Shown here: one piece after another, positions 1 to 10,063 of the stretch
Layout: every line of letters starts with the position of its first letter
Position numbering within the stretch: position 1 is the first letter of the stretch
Assembly: GCF_905171765.1 (NCBI RefSeq)
Contig: NC_053389.1
Location: 220,478,624 to 220,542,623, forward strand
Reading direction: 5' to 3'
DNA: 64,000 nt
Origin: Bufo bufo
Taxonomy: Eukaryota; Chordata; Amphibia; Anura; Bufonidae
Notes under the pieces: generated by a model
What the model saw: the letters and a program-made list of their open reading frames with translations, nothing else
What the model was told of the DNA's origin: nothing
Database searches by the model: none
Made by a program: the position numbers and the translations under genes

Positions 1-110
1 GGTAATGTAACGCTACAATCGTGCAGCCCTAATAGGAAGCCTCAGGCGACCCCCCGGAAAGGGCCGATCGACCCCCAAAGGGGTCGCGACCCCTAGGTTG
101 AGAACCGCTG
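1..110. mobile_element. hAT transposon terminus (fragment, rest off window)
   Basis: Read on the minus strand from 110, the sequence begins CAGCGGTTCTCAACC and continues into a GGGGTCGCGACCCC palindrome, the typical terminal inverted repeat style of Charlie/Tip100-like hAT elements. Only this end lies in the window, so the partner end and the 8-bp target duplication (expected to match tattagat at 111-118) cannot be checked. No coding sequence is visible in it. It interrupts the TTAA element that follows. Confidence 0.7.
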
Positions 111-1187
111 TATTAGATAGTAATACCTTCAAAAACAGTAATTACTTTACATTCCCCATATGTCTACTTCATGTTTGGATCATTTTGAAAATAACATTTT
201 ATTTTTTGGGGACGTTAGAAGGCTTAGAAGTATGGAAGCAAATCTTGAAATTTTTCGGAAAATTTCCAAAACCCACTTTTTAAGGACCAGTTCAGGTCTG
301 AAGTCACTTTGTGAGGCTTACATAATAGAAACCACCCAAAAATGACCCCATTTTAGAAACTACACCCCTCAAGTTATACAAAACTGATTTTACAAACTTT
401 GTTAACACTTTTAACAGAATTTCACTTTTTTGGCAGATTTTACATTTTAATCCATTTTTTCCAGTAGCAAATGCACATGTGATCGTAAACTGCTGTACGG
501 GCACACGGCAGGGCGCAGAAGGAAAGGAACGCCATATGAGTTTTGGAAGGCAAATTTAGCTGAACTGTTTTTTAGATGCCATGTCCCATTTGAAGCCCCC
601 CCTGATGCACCCCTACAGTAGAAACTCAAAAAAGTGACCACATTTTGGAAACTACGGGATAAGGTGCCAGTTTTAGTGGTACTATTTTGGGGTACATATG
701 ATTTTTTATTGCTCTATATTACGTTTTTTTGTGAGGCAAGGTAACAAAAAAATTGAAGTTTTACACAATAATAGCATTTTTGAAACCAAAATAATGATAT
801 TTTAGTGTCTCATAGTCTGAGAGCCATAGCTTTTTCATTTTTTGACCTATTCTCTCAGGTAGGGTCTCATTTTTTGCGGGATGAGGTGACTGTTTTATTG
901 ATACCATTTTGGGGCATACGACTTTTTGATCGCTTGGTGTTGCACTTTTTGTGATGTAAGGTGACAAAAATTGCTTTTTTTACACTGTTTTTTTTTTTTA
1001 AAAATGTATGGTGTTTATCGGACAGGGTGGATCATGTGATATATTTATAGAGCCGTTCATTACGGATGCGGCAATACCTAATATGTGTGTTTTTTTTTTT
1101 TCTGTTTTTTATTATAACATAAAGGGGAAAGGGGCGTTTTTTTTCTTTTTTACTTTATTAATTTTATTACTTTATTAATTTTATTAA
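111..1187. mobile_element. Left remnant of an outer TTAA-flanked DNA element
   Basis: This AT-rich stretch is homologous by eye to the interior of the TTAA element at 36553-39669. Both contain ttccccatatgtctacttca, the ggtctgaagtcacttt block, the blocks around 'acacccctcaag' and 'gggcacacggcagggcgcag', and the ttttgatcgctt block. It runs into TTAA at 1184-1187, where the piggyBac element is inserted, and resumes after the second TTAA at 19321-19324. No credible coding region is seen; the short open frames have no recognisable motifs. The element's own left terminus lies beyond the window or behind the hAT fragment. Confidence 0.7.
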
Positions 1188-1670
1188 CCACCTCAGCCCC
1201 CCTAGCTTAAGCATCCTTAATGACCAGACCACTTTTTACAATTCTGCACTACACTACTTTCACCGTTTATTGCTCGGTCATACAACTTATCACCCAAATG
1301 AATTTTACCTCCTTTTCTTCTCACTAATAGAGCTTTCATTTGGTGGTATTTCATTGCTGCTGACATTTTAACTTTTTTTGTTATTAATCGAAATTTACCC
1401 AAATTTTTGCAAAAAAAAATTTCATTTTTCACTTTCAGTTGTAAAATTTTTCAAAAAAAACGACATCTATATATACATTTTTCTCAAAATTTATTGTTCT
1501 ACACGTCTTTGATAAAAAAAAAATGTTTGGGTAAAAAAAATAAATGGTTTGGGTAAAAGTTATAGCGTTGGGGGGGCGGAGCCGACTGAGCATGGTGGAG
1601 GACGTGTGCGTCTGAGCTCCTCGCCATAAGCCCGGTCTTTTAGCCTTTTTCATAGCTACCCGACGAGATT

Positions 1671-2747
1671 ATGGGGAAGATTAATAGAGACAAGAGGGGA
1701 GAAGTGGAGAGCACCCCGAAACTGAAAAGCTCGCAAAGCGATATGAGCAAATACCTCAGTAAAATGACCTCTTCGTCCCAGCCGGAACGGGGTAAGGCAG
1801 CGCGGCATGCTCCTACTGCGGAGACGCGGGAAGACGACTCTGATGGTGACAGCTCAGATGCCTGCTCTGAAATACAAGGGGAGCAAGACGCCTTACCGAT
1901 CACCAGAGCCTTCTTGCAGCAATCGCTAGCGCAATCGCTGGACAAAGCTTTGTCGCCAGTCCTGAAGGAACTATCAGACATTAAAACAGAGGTCCTGCAT
2001 ATGGGCCACAGAGTGGAGGCCTTGGAGGATTCACATTCCCTCATGACTCAGCACAGTGCAGGAATACAGTCGCAACTGGCCTCGGTCTGCAAACAGATAA
2101 ACACTGCTTTCTTATACCTGGAAGACCAAGAAAACAGAGACCGACGCAAGAACATTCGCCTGAGAGGCATTCCTGAGTCGGTTACCGCAGAAGAGCTGAC
2201 GCCTACAGTGCGCCACTTGTTTGAGTTGCTTGTGGGCAAAGAACGCGCAGACGCCATTGTTATTGAACGCGCCCATAGAGCCCTGCGACCGAAACCGCCG
2301 AACACAGAACCTCCCAGGGATGTAGTTTGTGCTCTCATGAACTTTCTGGACACTGCGGCCTTGCTTAAAGCTGCAAGAGAGGCAGGCGATCTCCTGTTAG
2401 ATGAACATAAAATCCTATTCTTCCAGGACTTAGCGGCCAGCACACTGGCAAAACGGAGAGCCTTTCGCCCACTAACCAATGCCTTAAGGGAGAAGAAACT
2501 CCCGGTGAAGTGGCTCTTTCCTTTTGGTCTGACAACCACCATTGAAGGTCGGCAACATACCGTGCGAGCACCAGAGGACTTGCCTAAGATGTGGGATGCA
2601 TTGCAGATGGAACCCCTGGACATTCCATCATGGCTACCGACATCTTTCCCGCCGGATTTACCTCAACTCCCGCAAAATCTGCAGTGGCAGACGGTGAGCA
2701 AGGGTCGCTCGCCGAGGAAGAAGGCCGCCAGAGAAGCAGGACTTTGA
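1671..2747 (+). CDS. L1 ORF1 protein (RNA-binding chaperone)
   Basis: A 358-residue open frame without interruption. The L1 ORF1 protein trimerises, coats L1 RNA and acts as a nucleic-acid chaperone in the LINE ribonucleoprotein. The N-terminal third is polar and acidic (about residues 1-75). A predicted coiled coil spans about 75-150, followed by an RRM-like segment opening at RKNIRLRGIPESV (about residue 160). A C-terminal basic domain follows, with AFRPLTNALREKKLP and a KGRSPRKKAAR tail. The ATG at 1671 is chosen because it gives the whole domain series and lies about 100 bp from the element's 5' end. Antisense open frames over it are shadows. This is the only undamaged L1 gene here. Confidence 0.9.
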   Translation: MGKINRDKRGEVESTPKLKSSQSDMSKYLSKMTSSSQPERGKAARHAPTAETREDDSDGDSSDACSEIQGEQDALPITRAFLQQSLAQSLDKALSPVLKELSDIKTEVLHMGHRVEALEDSHSLMTQHSAGIQSQLASVCKQINTAFLYLEDQENRDRRKNIRLRGIPESVTAEELTPTVRHLFELLVGKERADAIVIERAHRALRPKPPNTEPPRDVVCALMNFLDTAALLKAAREAGDLLLDEHKILFFQDLAASTLAKRRAFRPLTNALREKKLPVKWLFPFGLTTTIEGRQHTVRAPEDLPKMWDALQMEPLDIPSWLPTSFPPDLPQLPQNLQWQTVSKGRSPRKKAAREAGL

Positions 2748-2807
2748 TCCTATAAGAGAAGTCTTACTTTCTAGATAGTTTATTGCTTTTGTGTTCATGG
2801 AAGATAT
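2748..2807 (+). other. L1 inter-ORF spacer, left part
   Basis: Sixty bases after the ORF1 stop lead to the provirus insertion point. The spacer resumes at 9680 and runs to the ORF2 start at 10064. The last four bases, ATAT (2804-2807), are repeated at 9680-9683 as the provirus target duplication. Confidence 0.8.
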
Positions 2808-3474
2808 TGTTAAAGATGTGTGAATTTTATTCTATATTTTGTATCTCTAGGACTGTAATGAGTTAACTTTTTCTTCTCCAAGTGCCCACCCACCCCCTCT
2901 TTGTTTCAAGACTGGAGAAGAGGGGGGGGCGGGGGGGCAAAGAGCTGTGCTGTGAGAAGTGTCTGATTTCTCATCCTTGTACAGGTGTCCCAACAAGGGA
3001 GGTATATAGAGTGTGAAGGAGTGCATAAGCCAATTATATGGCTCGATGATATGTATATATTATTCACTGCCTATAGAGAAGCACCTCTTTGAAGTGTCAC
3101 ATATGACATATGCAGTATTATTGTTAGAATAGAAGCCATTACAAAATGGCGATGGTAACCAGATGTTTACATTAGTTCACATTCCAAAGTAGGACCCAGT
3201 GCGCAGATGCAGGTGTATTATCTTCTCTCTCTTATCTCTTCTTCCTTTTTGACCAATGAAACAATGTTTTATGCTTCAGTGAGGACTGCCCTCTTCTGAA
3301 GATGTATATACGCTTCCCCCATGTAATAAAAGTTAGAGATTGCATTGACCATCTATGTGTCAGCGTCTAGTCTCTCAGCCACACGTGGATATTAACCCCT
3401 GGGGGGGGGGGGGGTACATTGATTTGGAACACCAGAGTGTATCTTAAATGCCCTAATTTAGGGCGTCTTTATCA
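2808..3474 (+). repeat. Provirus 5' LTR
   Basis: A 667-bp LTR with TG...CA ends. It carries a G-tract (about 2921-2938 and 3402-3414), a TATA-like tatata at 3305-3310 and a polyadenylation signal AATAAA at 3325-3330. The matching 3' copy at 9018-9679 has the same layout. Confidence 0.92.
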
Positions 3475-3477
3475 AAG

Positions 3478-3497
3478 TGGCGACCACGAAGGGACTC
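3478..3497 (+). promoter_or_regulatory. Retroviral primer binding site, tRNA-Arg type
   Basis: TGGCGACCACGAAGGGACTC begins three bases after the 5' LTR. As I recall vertebrate tRNA-Arg (UCG isoacceptor) sequence, its 3' end with CCA is the exact complement of this stretch. Minus-strand DNA synthesis would start here. The assignment rests on memory of the tRNA and should be aligned to a tRNA set. Confidence 0.75.
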
Positions 3498-6080
3498 TGA
3501 GCGAATGTAGCATCAAACAGCTGACAAGACGGGCCCCTGAGCTTGACGAACGGCAGAAGGGAGAGGATTGCAACCTCAAAGAAAGGTGAGAAAACTTTTT
3601 ATCTCATCTGCCTTTCTGCTATTTACTTCGTCATGCTCAGATAGCTCAGTCTGCTGTGGGGTGGTACTGATGTAAGTATAGTAGTCGGCTGTAATGCTGA
3701 AAGCTTAGAGTCTATTGAACCAATAGTCTGAAATTATAGATCACTCTGGTGTGTATATGTTTTGTGTGTGTCTGTGATTTATGTGAGGAGTGAGTTGAGC
3801 ACAGACGGTAAAACCACAGACAAAGGGAGGGGACAGTAACCTCCTGGTTTGGAAGGGTGCGCTGTAGCGCCGAGGTGTGGGAGAAAGTAAACTCCGGCTG
3901 ACCTGGCAGGAAGACGCGTGGAGCCATATGACCTTTAGATCCTTGAGATAAGGGAAGACTGCGGTGATATTCTCCACCTGACCTGACCTCAGGAAGACGC
4001 GTGGAGCCGTATGACCTTTAGATCCTTGAGATAAGGGAAGACTGCGCTGATATTCTCCACCTGACCTGACCCCAGGAAGATGCGGCGGAGCCCGCCTGAC
4101 CCCTGGAGCAGGGGAAGATGTGCGGGGAGTCCCAGCTGACTAGTCAGACGTGATAGTCAGATTTGAGCCAACCAGAGGGGAGGGTGAATCCTTTGTCTGC
4201 GGAGGAAAGGGTTAAAGGTGCTGATCACTCCTCTGTTTTGTCTGTGTGTGTCAGTCTGAAATACTGTTGTTTTGAGATGGGTCAGTCCCAGTATTATAAA
4301 GAAGGAGAAAATACAGCCCCTAGCTAGTAGCGAGGGAAGAGGGAGATTATAGGATGTGATATGGAGAATTGAAAGTTAAAATGTGACAAAGAATGTTAGA
4401 GAAAGTGTGGCCCCGGACAGCAGGTCGCCCGGCTGGCAACAGGGATGAAAATCTGTAAGAAACTGTGAAGTTAGAGCTTACAGACTGAGGGCATCAGAAC
4501 TCCTGTGATGTTGAAGGGGGAGTTTTAAACGAGTGAGAAAACAGAGCAGTGTCAGGATGATAATTGATGGCATTAGCAAGAAAGAAAGTGCCCCAGTGTC
4601 TGCAATCAGAAAGGCGCTTGTGTTAAATGTTCAGAAATGAACTGGTTAAATAGGGAAGATCCAAAAAGATGGTCAGGAACTGTGAAATAGAGAAATTAAT
4701 TTCCCCCCCACCTTCACACAGAAACATTCCTGAGATAAGAGGAGCAGGGAAAGGGGGGAGGGAATCTTGGGGGCAGGGAATCATGCAGAGTAAGTGATGT
4801 TATATGTGTAATATTATTATAGAAGACAAAGAATTGTTCAATAATCTTTTTTTTTTTTTTTCTTTCTTCTTTCCCAATCAGTGTACTGTGGGAATCCAGC
4901 TTTTAACAAAATGACTGTATGATTACAACATGTATATTGTCTTACAGCGACAGACAATCAGCAATTCTGGGTGTGGTGTGGCTATCTGTTTCCAGGAAAG
5001 CTCTGTTTGTCTGTGCTACAAGTTTTTGGGATGAAAACAGTGTGGCTAGGTTGGAAGACATAAATGATTCAGTGGAATGTGAATGGGTGTGGCTTTGTGA
5101 CTGATGGATGTTTTTAGCAGAGCTGTGAATGCAATTCATATTTTATGTGTAAGGGCGTGGTTATGAGCAGTTAATGAAAATTAGTACATGAAAATGTATA
5201 TGAATGCGTATGGAGTACGGTATTTGTTTTTTAAATAATATGCGCATTGAGGATTTTATTTTCTTTTTCTTGGAAGTTTTTGGTTTTGATTGGTGTCAAC
5301 AGCATTGATCAAGCTGTAAATTTTTTTTATCGAAGTCAATGAAAAGTTTTTATGGGCCCTTTGTGTGTTCATGTCTGTATTGTCAGATCTGTTTGTTTCA
5401 ATGTTTGAAGTTACGTGTTACATGTTAAGTGTTGTGCTTAACATCAGAGCTCTGTTCTAATGGACAGCTGGCAGATTACTGACGGACAAAAGGAGGACCA
5501 CAGCGTCCGACTGAAGGGGGTGGACTTAGATGACTCAGAGCGGAGGGAGGAGGATAGGGGTGGACGTTACAGACAACGACAGCCCTTGTGCCCATCCCCT
5601 AGTTATAAGACACTCCCATGGAAGATGAGAAGTCCTGTTTTGTTTTCCAGTCTACTAATTCCGCGATAGGAAAAGTTGGATACTTCTGTAAGCCAAAATG
5701 CAGAGTAACATCAAGCGGCATTGGGTAGTTCAGTGGTCCCAACCATAGGTAGTGTTCCTTTGGCATTGCTACAGCCCTGATGTCAAACGCCTCATTGAAG
5801 TGAGGAAAAAGTAAGTCTGCCACCCTATGATGGGCCTGCAGAGTCTGTGGGACCCAGATCCCAGAAGAGAGAGTGTTGTGCTGTGTGTGGTATTCCTCGT
5901 CCACATCACACGAGAGGATTGTATTCTATGTTGACCATGCCCGGATCACTGTCCGTCCCCACAGACACCCATGTTTTTTGTTATAAGGAGAACACAAAGA
6001 CAGGGAGGGGGGGGGAGTTAGATCAAGATTAGGAAACAGGGAATCCAGTATTGCCTCTACTCTTAAACATTTTTAGCAGA
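3498..6080 (+). other. Provirus leader and gag region, unrecognisable
   Basis: About 2.6 kb lies between the primer site and the first protease motif. In forward frames I see no conserved Gag signature (no major homology region, no zinc knuckle) and no long frame. The segments near 3903-3960 and 3993-4050 are near-identical direct repeats (gacgcgtggagcc, then gatccttgagataagg). A minus-strand open frame at 5599-5904 is notable and is reported separately. The region is best read as decayed or replaced gag. Confidence 0.5.
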
Positions 6081-6084
6081 TTCA

Positions 6085-8760
6085 TTCTGGCCCAATGATA
6101 TCTCTCACTCTGGGTGATAAAGAAGTAGTCCCGTTTTTGATTGATACTGGAGCAGCCAAGACAGTTGTGCACAGCAAACATGGCCTCCCCTGATTTACTC
6201 CCCAAGGACACCAGTCTTTGGGTAGAAGTGGATTGGAAAGTAGTACGCTCCCTTCTCAACAGAAACCATCCATATTAGAGTTGCCCCTAACCAAGATGCG
6301 CTTGCCCGTTTGCTGGTCAGTGGTAACGCCCCTTGTTGCCTCCTAGGTGCAGATTTGCTTGCAAAAGTACATGCTGGTATCTCATATCAGGAGGACGGCA
6401 CTGTGAAGTTTACAGGTGCCCTCAACGACCAGGAACTTTGTTTGTTGGTCATTAGTGATTAAATTCCCTGGTCCATGTTTGTATCAGTACTCCCAGAAGC
6501 TGAAAAAAGCAAAACCACTCACCATTGGATGGTACATGACCTACATGCCGTTAATGAGGCCACTGTTTCTAACACCCACAGCGTGCCCAATACACACACC
6601 TTGTTGGCTCAGGTTCCCATTACCCCTACTCACTCCACTGTGATTGATTTGTCCTTTAGTCCAAACCGCCTGACAGATGAGGTGGTAGATGCTTTTTATG
6701 CCTAGAACTGGCAATTTTGTGTTCCCCCACAATGTCAGATTATTACATTTAGATTGTATTGTTATGAAGTGAGTGGCCATGACTTAGCTGTCCTCACCCA
6801 ACTGCATGGCCAGCAATAACGCCCCGTAGCATATTATTCAGTCAGACTTGATCCCGTGGCCAGAGGTGCCCCTTTCTGCATCAGAGCTGTAGTAGTTGTA
6901 TTAGCTATGTTTGATGAAAGCTCTGAGATAGTTCTGAACCACAAAGTGATGGTGATATTACATCTATCCTCATGAACGTACAATCCAAATGATTGTTTTG
7001 TTGCCCGTTATTTGAGAATGCAGTGTTCCATTTTGTTGCCTGACAATGTTGCTCTCCAAAGGTGTAATACTTTGGACCCAGCCACCCTGTTGCCTCTGGA
7101 CCGAGGGGGGAGGGAAGAGTTAGGGCACCGCACTTTAAACTTTTCTTCCAGATTCAAAGGAAGAGGCTCCTGACTGTTTGCAGATGATGTCACAAGAGGT
7201 AGTGGGATTTGGTAAATCAGCCATTAGGTAATCTTGATCATGTGCTCATTGTGGATGGATCGAGGTATGGCCAGGATGGCAGGTACTACACAGGTTGGGC
7301 AGTGGTGATTAAACGTGAACTACCACACATGAAGGCTCAAGAAGTGGTGCTAAAAGACTCTGAAGATGGCTTGCAGATATGCAGATGGAAAAACAGCCAA
7401 CATTTACACTGATTCCAGGTGTGCTTTTGGGATAGCCCATGACTATGGGCCTATATGGAAAGCCAGAGACTCCTTGATCGCTTCAGGTAAACCCATTGAA
7501 AATGGGGAAGCAGTGAGGTCTCTGATGGAAGCCCTTTTGTCACTAACATGAGAGGTGATGATTGCAACGAAAGGCCACTGTAAACAGATGCAGAGGAGGC
7601 AAAGGGGAAAGCCACGGCAGATCAGGTGGCAAAAATGGCTGCCAAATTACCTAGGCAGACCCCTGTCTTAAGTGGCCACAGTTCAGGTCCCTGAAATAAC
7701 TCTTCCTGTCTCCCGAAAGTTCTTAAGACCTTACAGAACCAGATGGGGAAGGAGGAAAGGGACTGGTGGATGGAAAAGGGGGGACTACAAATAAGAAGGG
7801 AAAACTTTACCTTCCCAGGTCCCTCTACTCCACGATGGAACAGGCAACCCATGGAGTGATGCACCAGACAAAAACTGCTATGTGTGATTTAGTACGTAGC
7901 ATATGGTACGCCCCAGGGTTCAGCACTGTAACAGTCAGACATACTCAAGGATAAATAGTTTGTGTCCAGAACGTGGGCAAGGTGGTTAAGGTACCCAAGA
8001 AACACGTCTTGCTTTTTGTATGTGTTTCAACGTTTACAGACTACCTTCAACTATACAAGGTGGGCATGTATGAGTATGTATTGATATGTGATGACTTGTT
8101 TTCAGGATGGCCAAAACCGTACCCAAAGAAGTAAAGAAGATTATGGCCGAAGTTGTGTGCAGGTATGGGGTACCTTAGATCATTGAAAGTGACACAGGTG
8201 TTCACTTCACAGGTGAAGTAATGCAGGAGATGATGAAGGTTTTGGGTGTAGGACAGGCCTTACATGCTTCGTACCATCCACAAAGCAGCAGTAGAGTAGG
8301 GAAAAGGAACTGAATGGGACACTAAGTTAAAGATTCAAAAACCTTAGAGTGCCTACTGGTAGCCATCTTTTAGTAAGGTATACGCCTAACCGTGAGACAG
8401 GCCTTTGTCCCTATAAGGTCCTTTTTGGGTCAGCCCCTAGGATAGGATTTTATTTCCCACAGCAGCTTCAGATGCAACATGGTTGTCTGGCAGATTATGT
8501 GATCAGTTTGTACAAGCATTTGACTAAAGTACATTTTCGAGTTTTTACTTCACTTCCAGGTTTTGATAAAGTACCAGGAACCCACCCACTTGTGTCTGGA
8601 GATTGGGTGGTAGAAAAAGACATGTTAGAAAAGTCCTAAAACCCTGGTTTGATGGTCCATTCCGAGTGTTGTTGACCACAAGCACAGTGAAGCTCAAAGG
8701 AAAGCATAATTGGATTGATTTCAAGGAAGTGTTGAGACTGGTTTTCCCTTGTGTGACTGT
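6085..8760 (+). pseudogene. Retroviral pol remnant (PR-RT-RNase H-IN), multiply broken
   Basis: Fragments occur in several frames but in canonical order. Protease: PFLIDTGAA (about 6131-6157), with the DTG catalytic triplet. RT: VHDLHAVNEAT (about 6531-6563) and the tether-like LDPVARGAPFC block (about 6850-6880); the YxDD palm region is missing, apparently deleted around 6690-6720. RNase H: VDGSRY (about 7251-7268) and IYTDSRCAFGIAHDYG (about 7402-7449). Integrase: RYGVP, ESDTGVHFTG (about 8186-8215) and YHPQSS (about 8273-8290). Many stop codons and frame changes separate these, so no functional enzyme can be encoded. In the family, Pol copies the RNA genome and inserts it. No env follows. 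Placement between young-looking LTRs is odd for so decayed a gene. Confidence 0.8.
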
Positions 8761-9017
8761 TGATCATGACTCAAAAGAATATGGAAAAATTGTATGAAAA
8801 CATTGATCCAGAAAATCAGAAGCATTGATGACCCCCAGTCCCCCCATATAATGTCAACGCCAGTTAGGGAAAGATCATCTGACTTCCCCGTGCTCAAATC
8901 CAGTGTCACGGGAGGCTGTTCGCTAGGTATGGCTTGTCGTGGAAGCTGGTGAAGAGGATGTCGGAGCATTGGGACAGATGTTTAGGTTTAGGGAGAGAAT
9001 GAAATTCAAGGGGGGAC

Positions 9018-9679
9018 TGTTAAAGATGTGTGAATTTTATTCTATATTTTGTATCTCTAGGACTGTAATGAGTTAACTTTTTCTTCTCCAAGTGCCCACC
9101 CACCCCCTCTTTGTTTCAAGACTGGAGAAGGGGGGGGGGGGGGCAAAGAGCTGTGCTGTAAGAAGTGTCTGATTTCTCATCCTTGTACAGGTGTCCCAAC
9201 AAGGAAGGTATATAGAGTGTGAAGGAGTGCACAAGCCAATTATATGGCTCGATGATATGTATATATTATTCACTGCCTATAGAGAAGCACCTCTTTGAAG
9301 TGTCACATATGACATATGCAGTATTATTGTTAGAATAGAAGCCATTACAAAATGGTGATGGTAACCAGATGTTTACATTAGTTCACATTCCAAAGTAGGG
9401 CCCAGTGCGCAGATGCAGGTGTATTATCTTTTCTCTCTTATCTCTTCATCCTTTTTGACCAATGAAACAATGTTTTATGCTTCAGTGAGGACTGCCCTCT
9501 TCTGAAGATGTATATACGCTTCCCCCATATAATAAAAGTTAGAGATTGCATTGACCATCTATGTGTCAGCATCTAGTCTCTCAGCCACGCGTGGATATTA
9601 ACCCCTGGGGGGGGGGGGGTACATTGATTTGGAACACCAGAGTGTATCTTAAATGCCCTAATTTAGGGCGTCTTTATCA
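9018..9679 (+). repeat. Provirus 3' LTR
   Basis: A near-copy of 2808-3474, preceded by the purine tract caaggggggac (9007-9017). By eye about ten substitutions and a G-run length change distinguish the two LTRs. The 3' edge TTTATCA is followed by ATAT, the target duplication, and then L1 spacer. Confidence 0.92.
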
Positions 9680-10063
9680 ATATATTATGTATGTTCCAAC
9701 TTTTCCACTGAGATAGCAGAGTTACTTTCCCCAGCTAGGGGCTTAACGCTATTCTACACATTAGCTTTCATGTGTTAAACCTTAGTATCATTAGGTTGCT
9801 TTACGATATAACCACGGGTATTCTTTATTATTGGCCTGATAGGCCGGGTGGACGGAGATGGGTCCTGTGACCTCTCCACACATGTCACCCCCCCACTGGC
9901 CTTGCTTACTTGGCCAGCGTGTGCTTTACAGCGTCACGAGACGCCATTGGGCTCTTTAGCCCATTTGTTATGTTCATATTCACTGTTAACTGTTGTTGTT
10001 TATGTCCTGTCTTACTTGCCATCCTTTGTAATGCTAATCTTTTAGATAGCTGCTTATCTGGAT
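9680..10063 (+). other. L1 inter-ORF spacer, right part
   Basis: This is L1 sequence between the provirus and ORF2, continuing 2748-2807. With the provirus removed the ORF1-ORF2 spacer would be about 440 bp. An open frame at 9848-10045 has no recognisable motif. Confidence 0.7.

Larger units (their letters stand above)
2808..9679 (+). mobile_element. Endogenous retrovirus-like provirus, defective
   Basis: Two LTRs (2808-3474, 9018-9679) begin TGTTAAAG and end TTTATCA, and are flanked by a 4-bp ATAT duplication (2804-2807, 9680-9683). A primer binding site follows the 5' LTR and a purine tract (caaggggggac) precedes the 3' LTR. Between them are protease, RT, RNase H and integrase traces in the usual retroviral order, with many stops and frame changes. 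RT and RNase H wording is gammaretrovirus/epsilonretrovirus-like (class I). Only about 250 bp separate the integrase remains from the 3' LTR, so no envelope gene is present in its normal place. The LTRs differ by about ten substitutions plus G-tract length when compared by eye. Confidence 0.88.

Noticed and set aside
2048..2623. 191-codon antisense frame across L1 ORF1
   Set aside because: Shadow of the conserved plus-strand ORF1; no motif.
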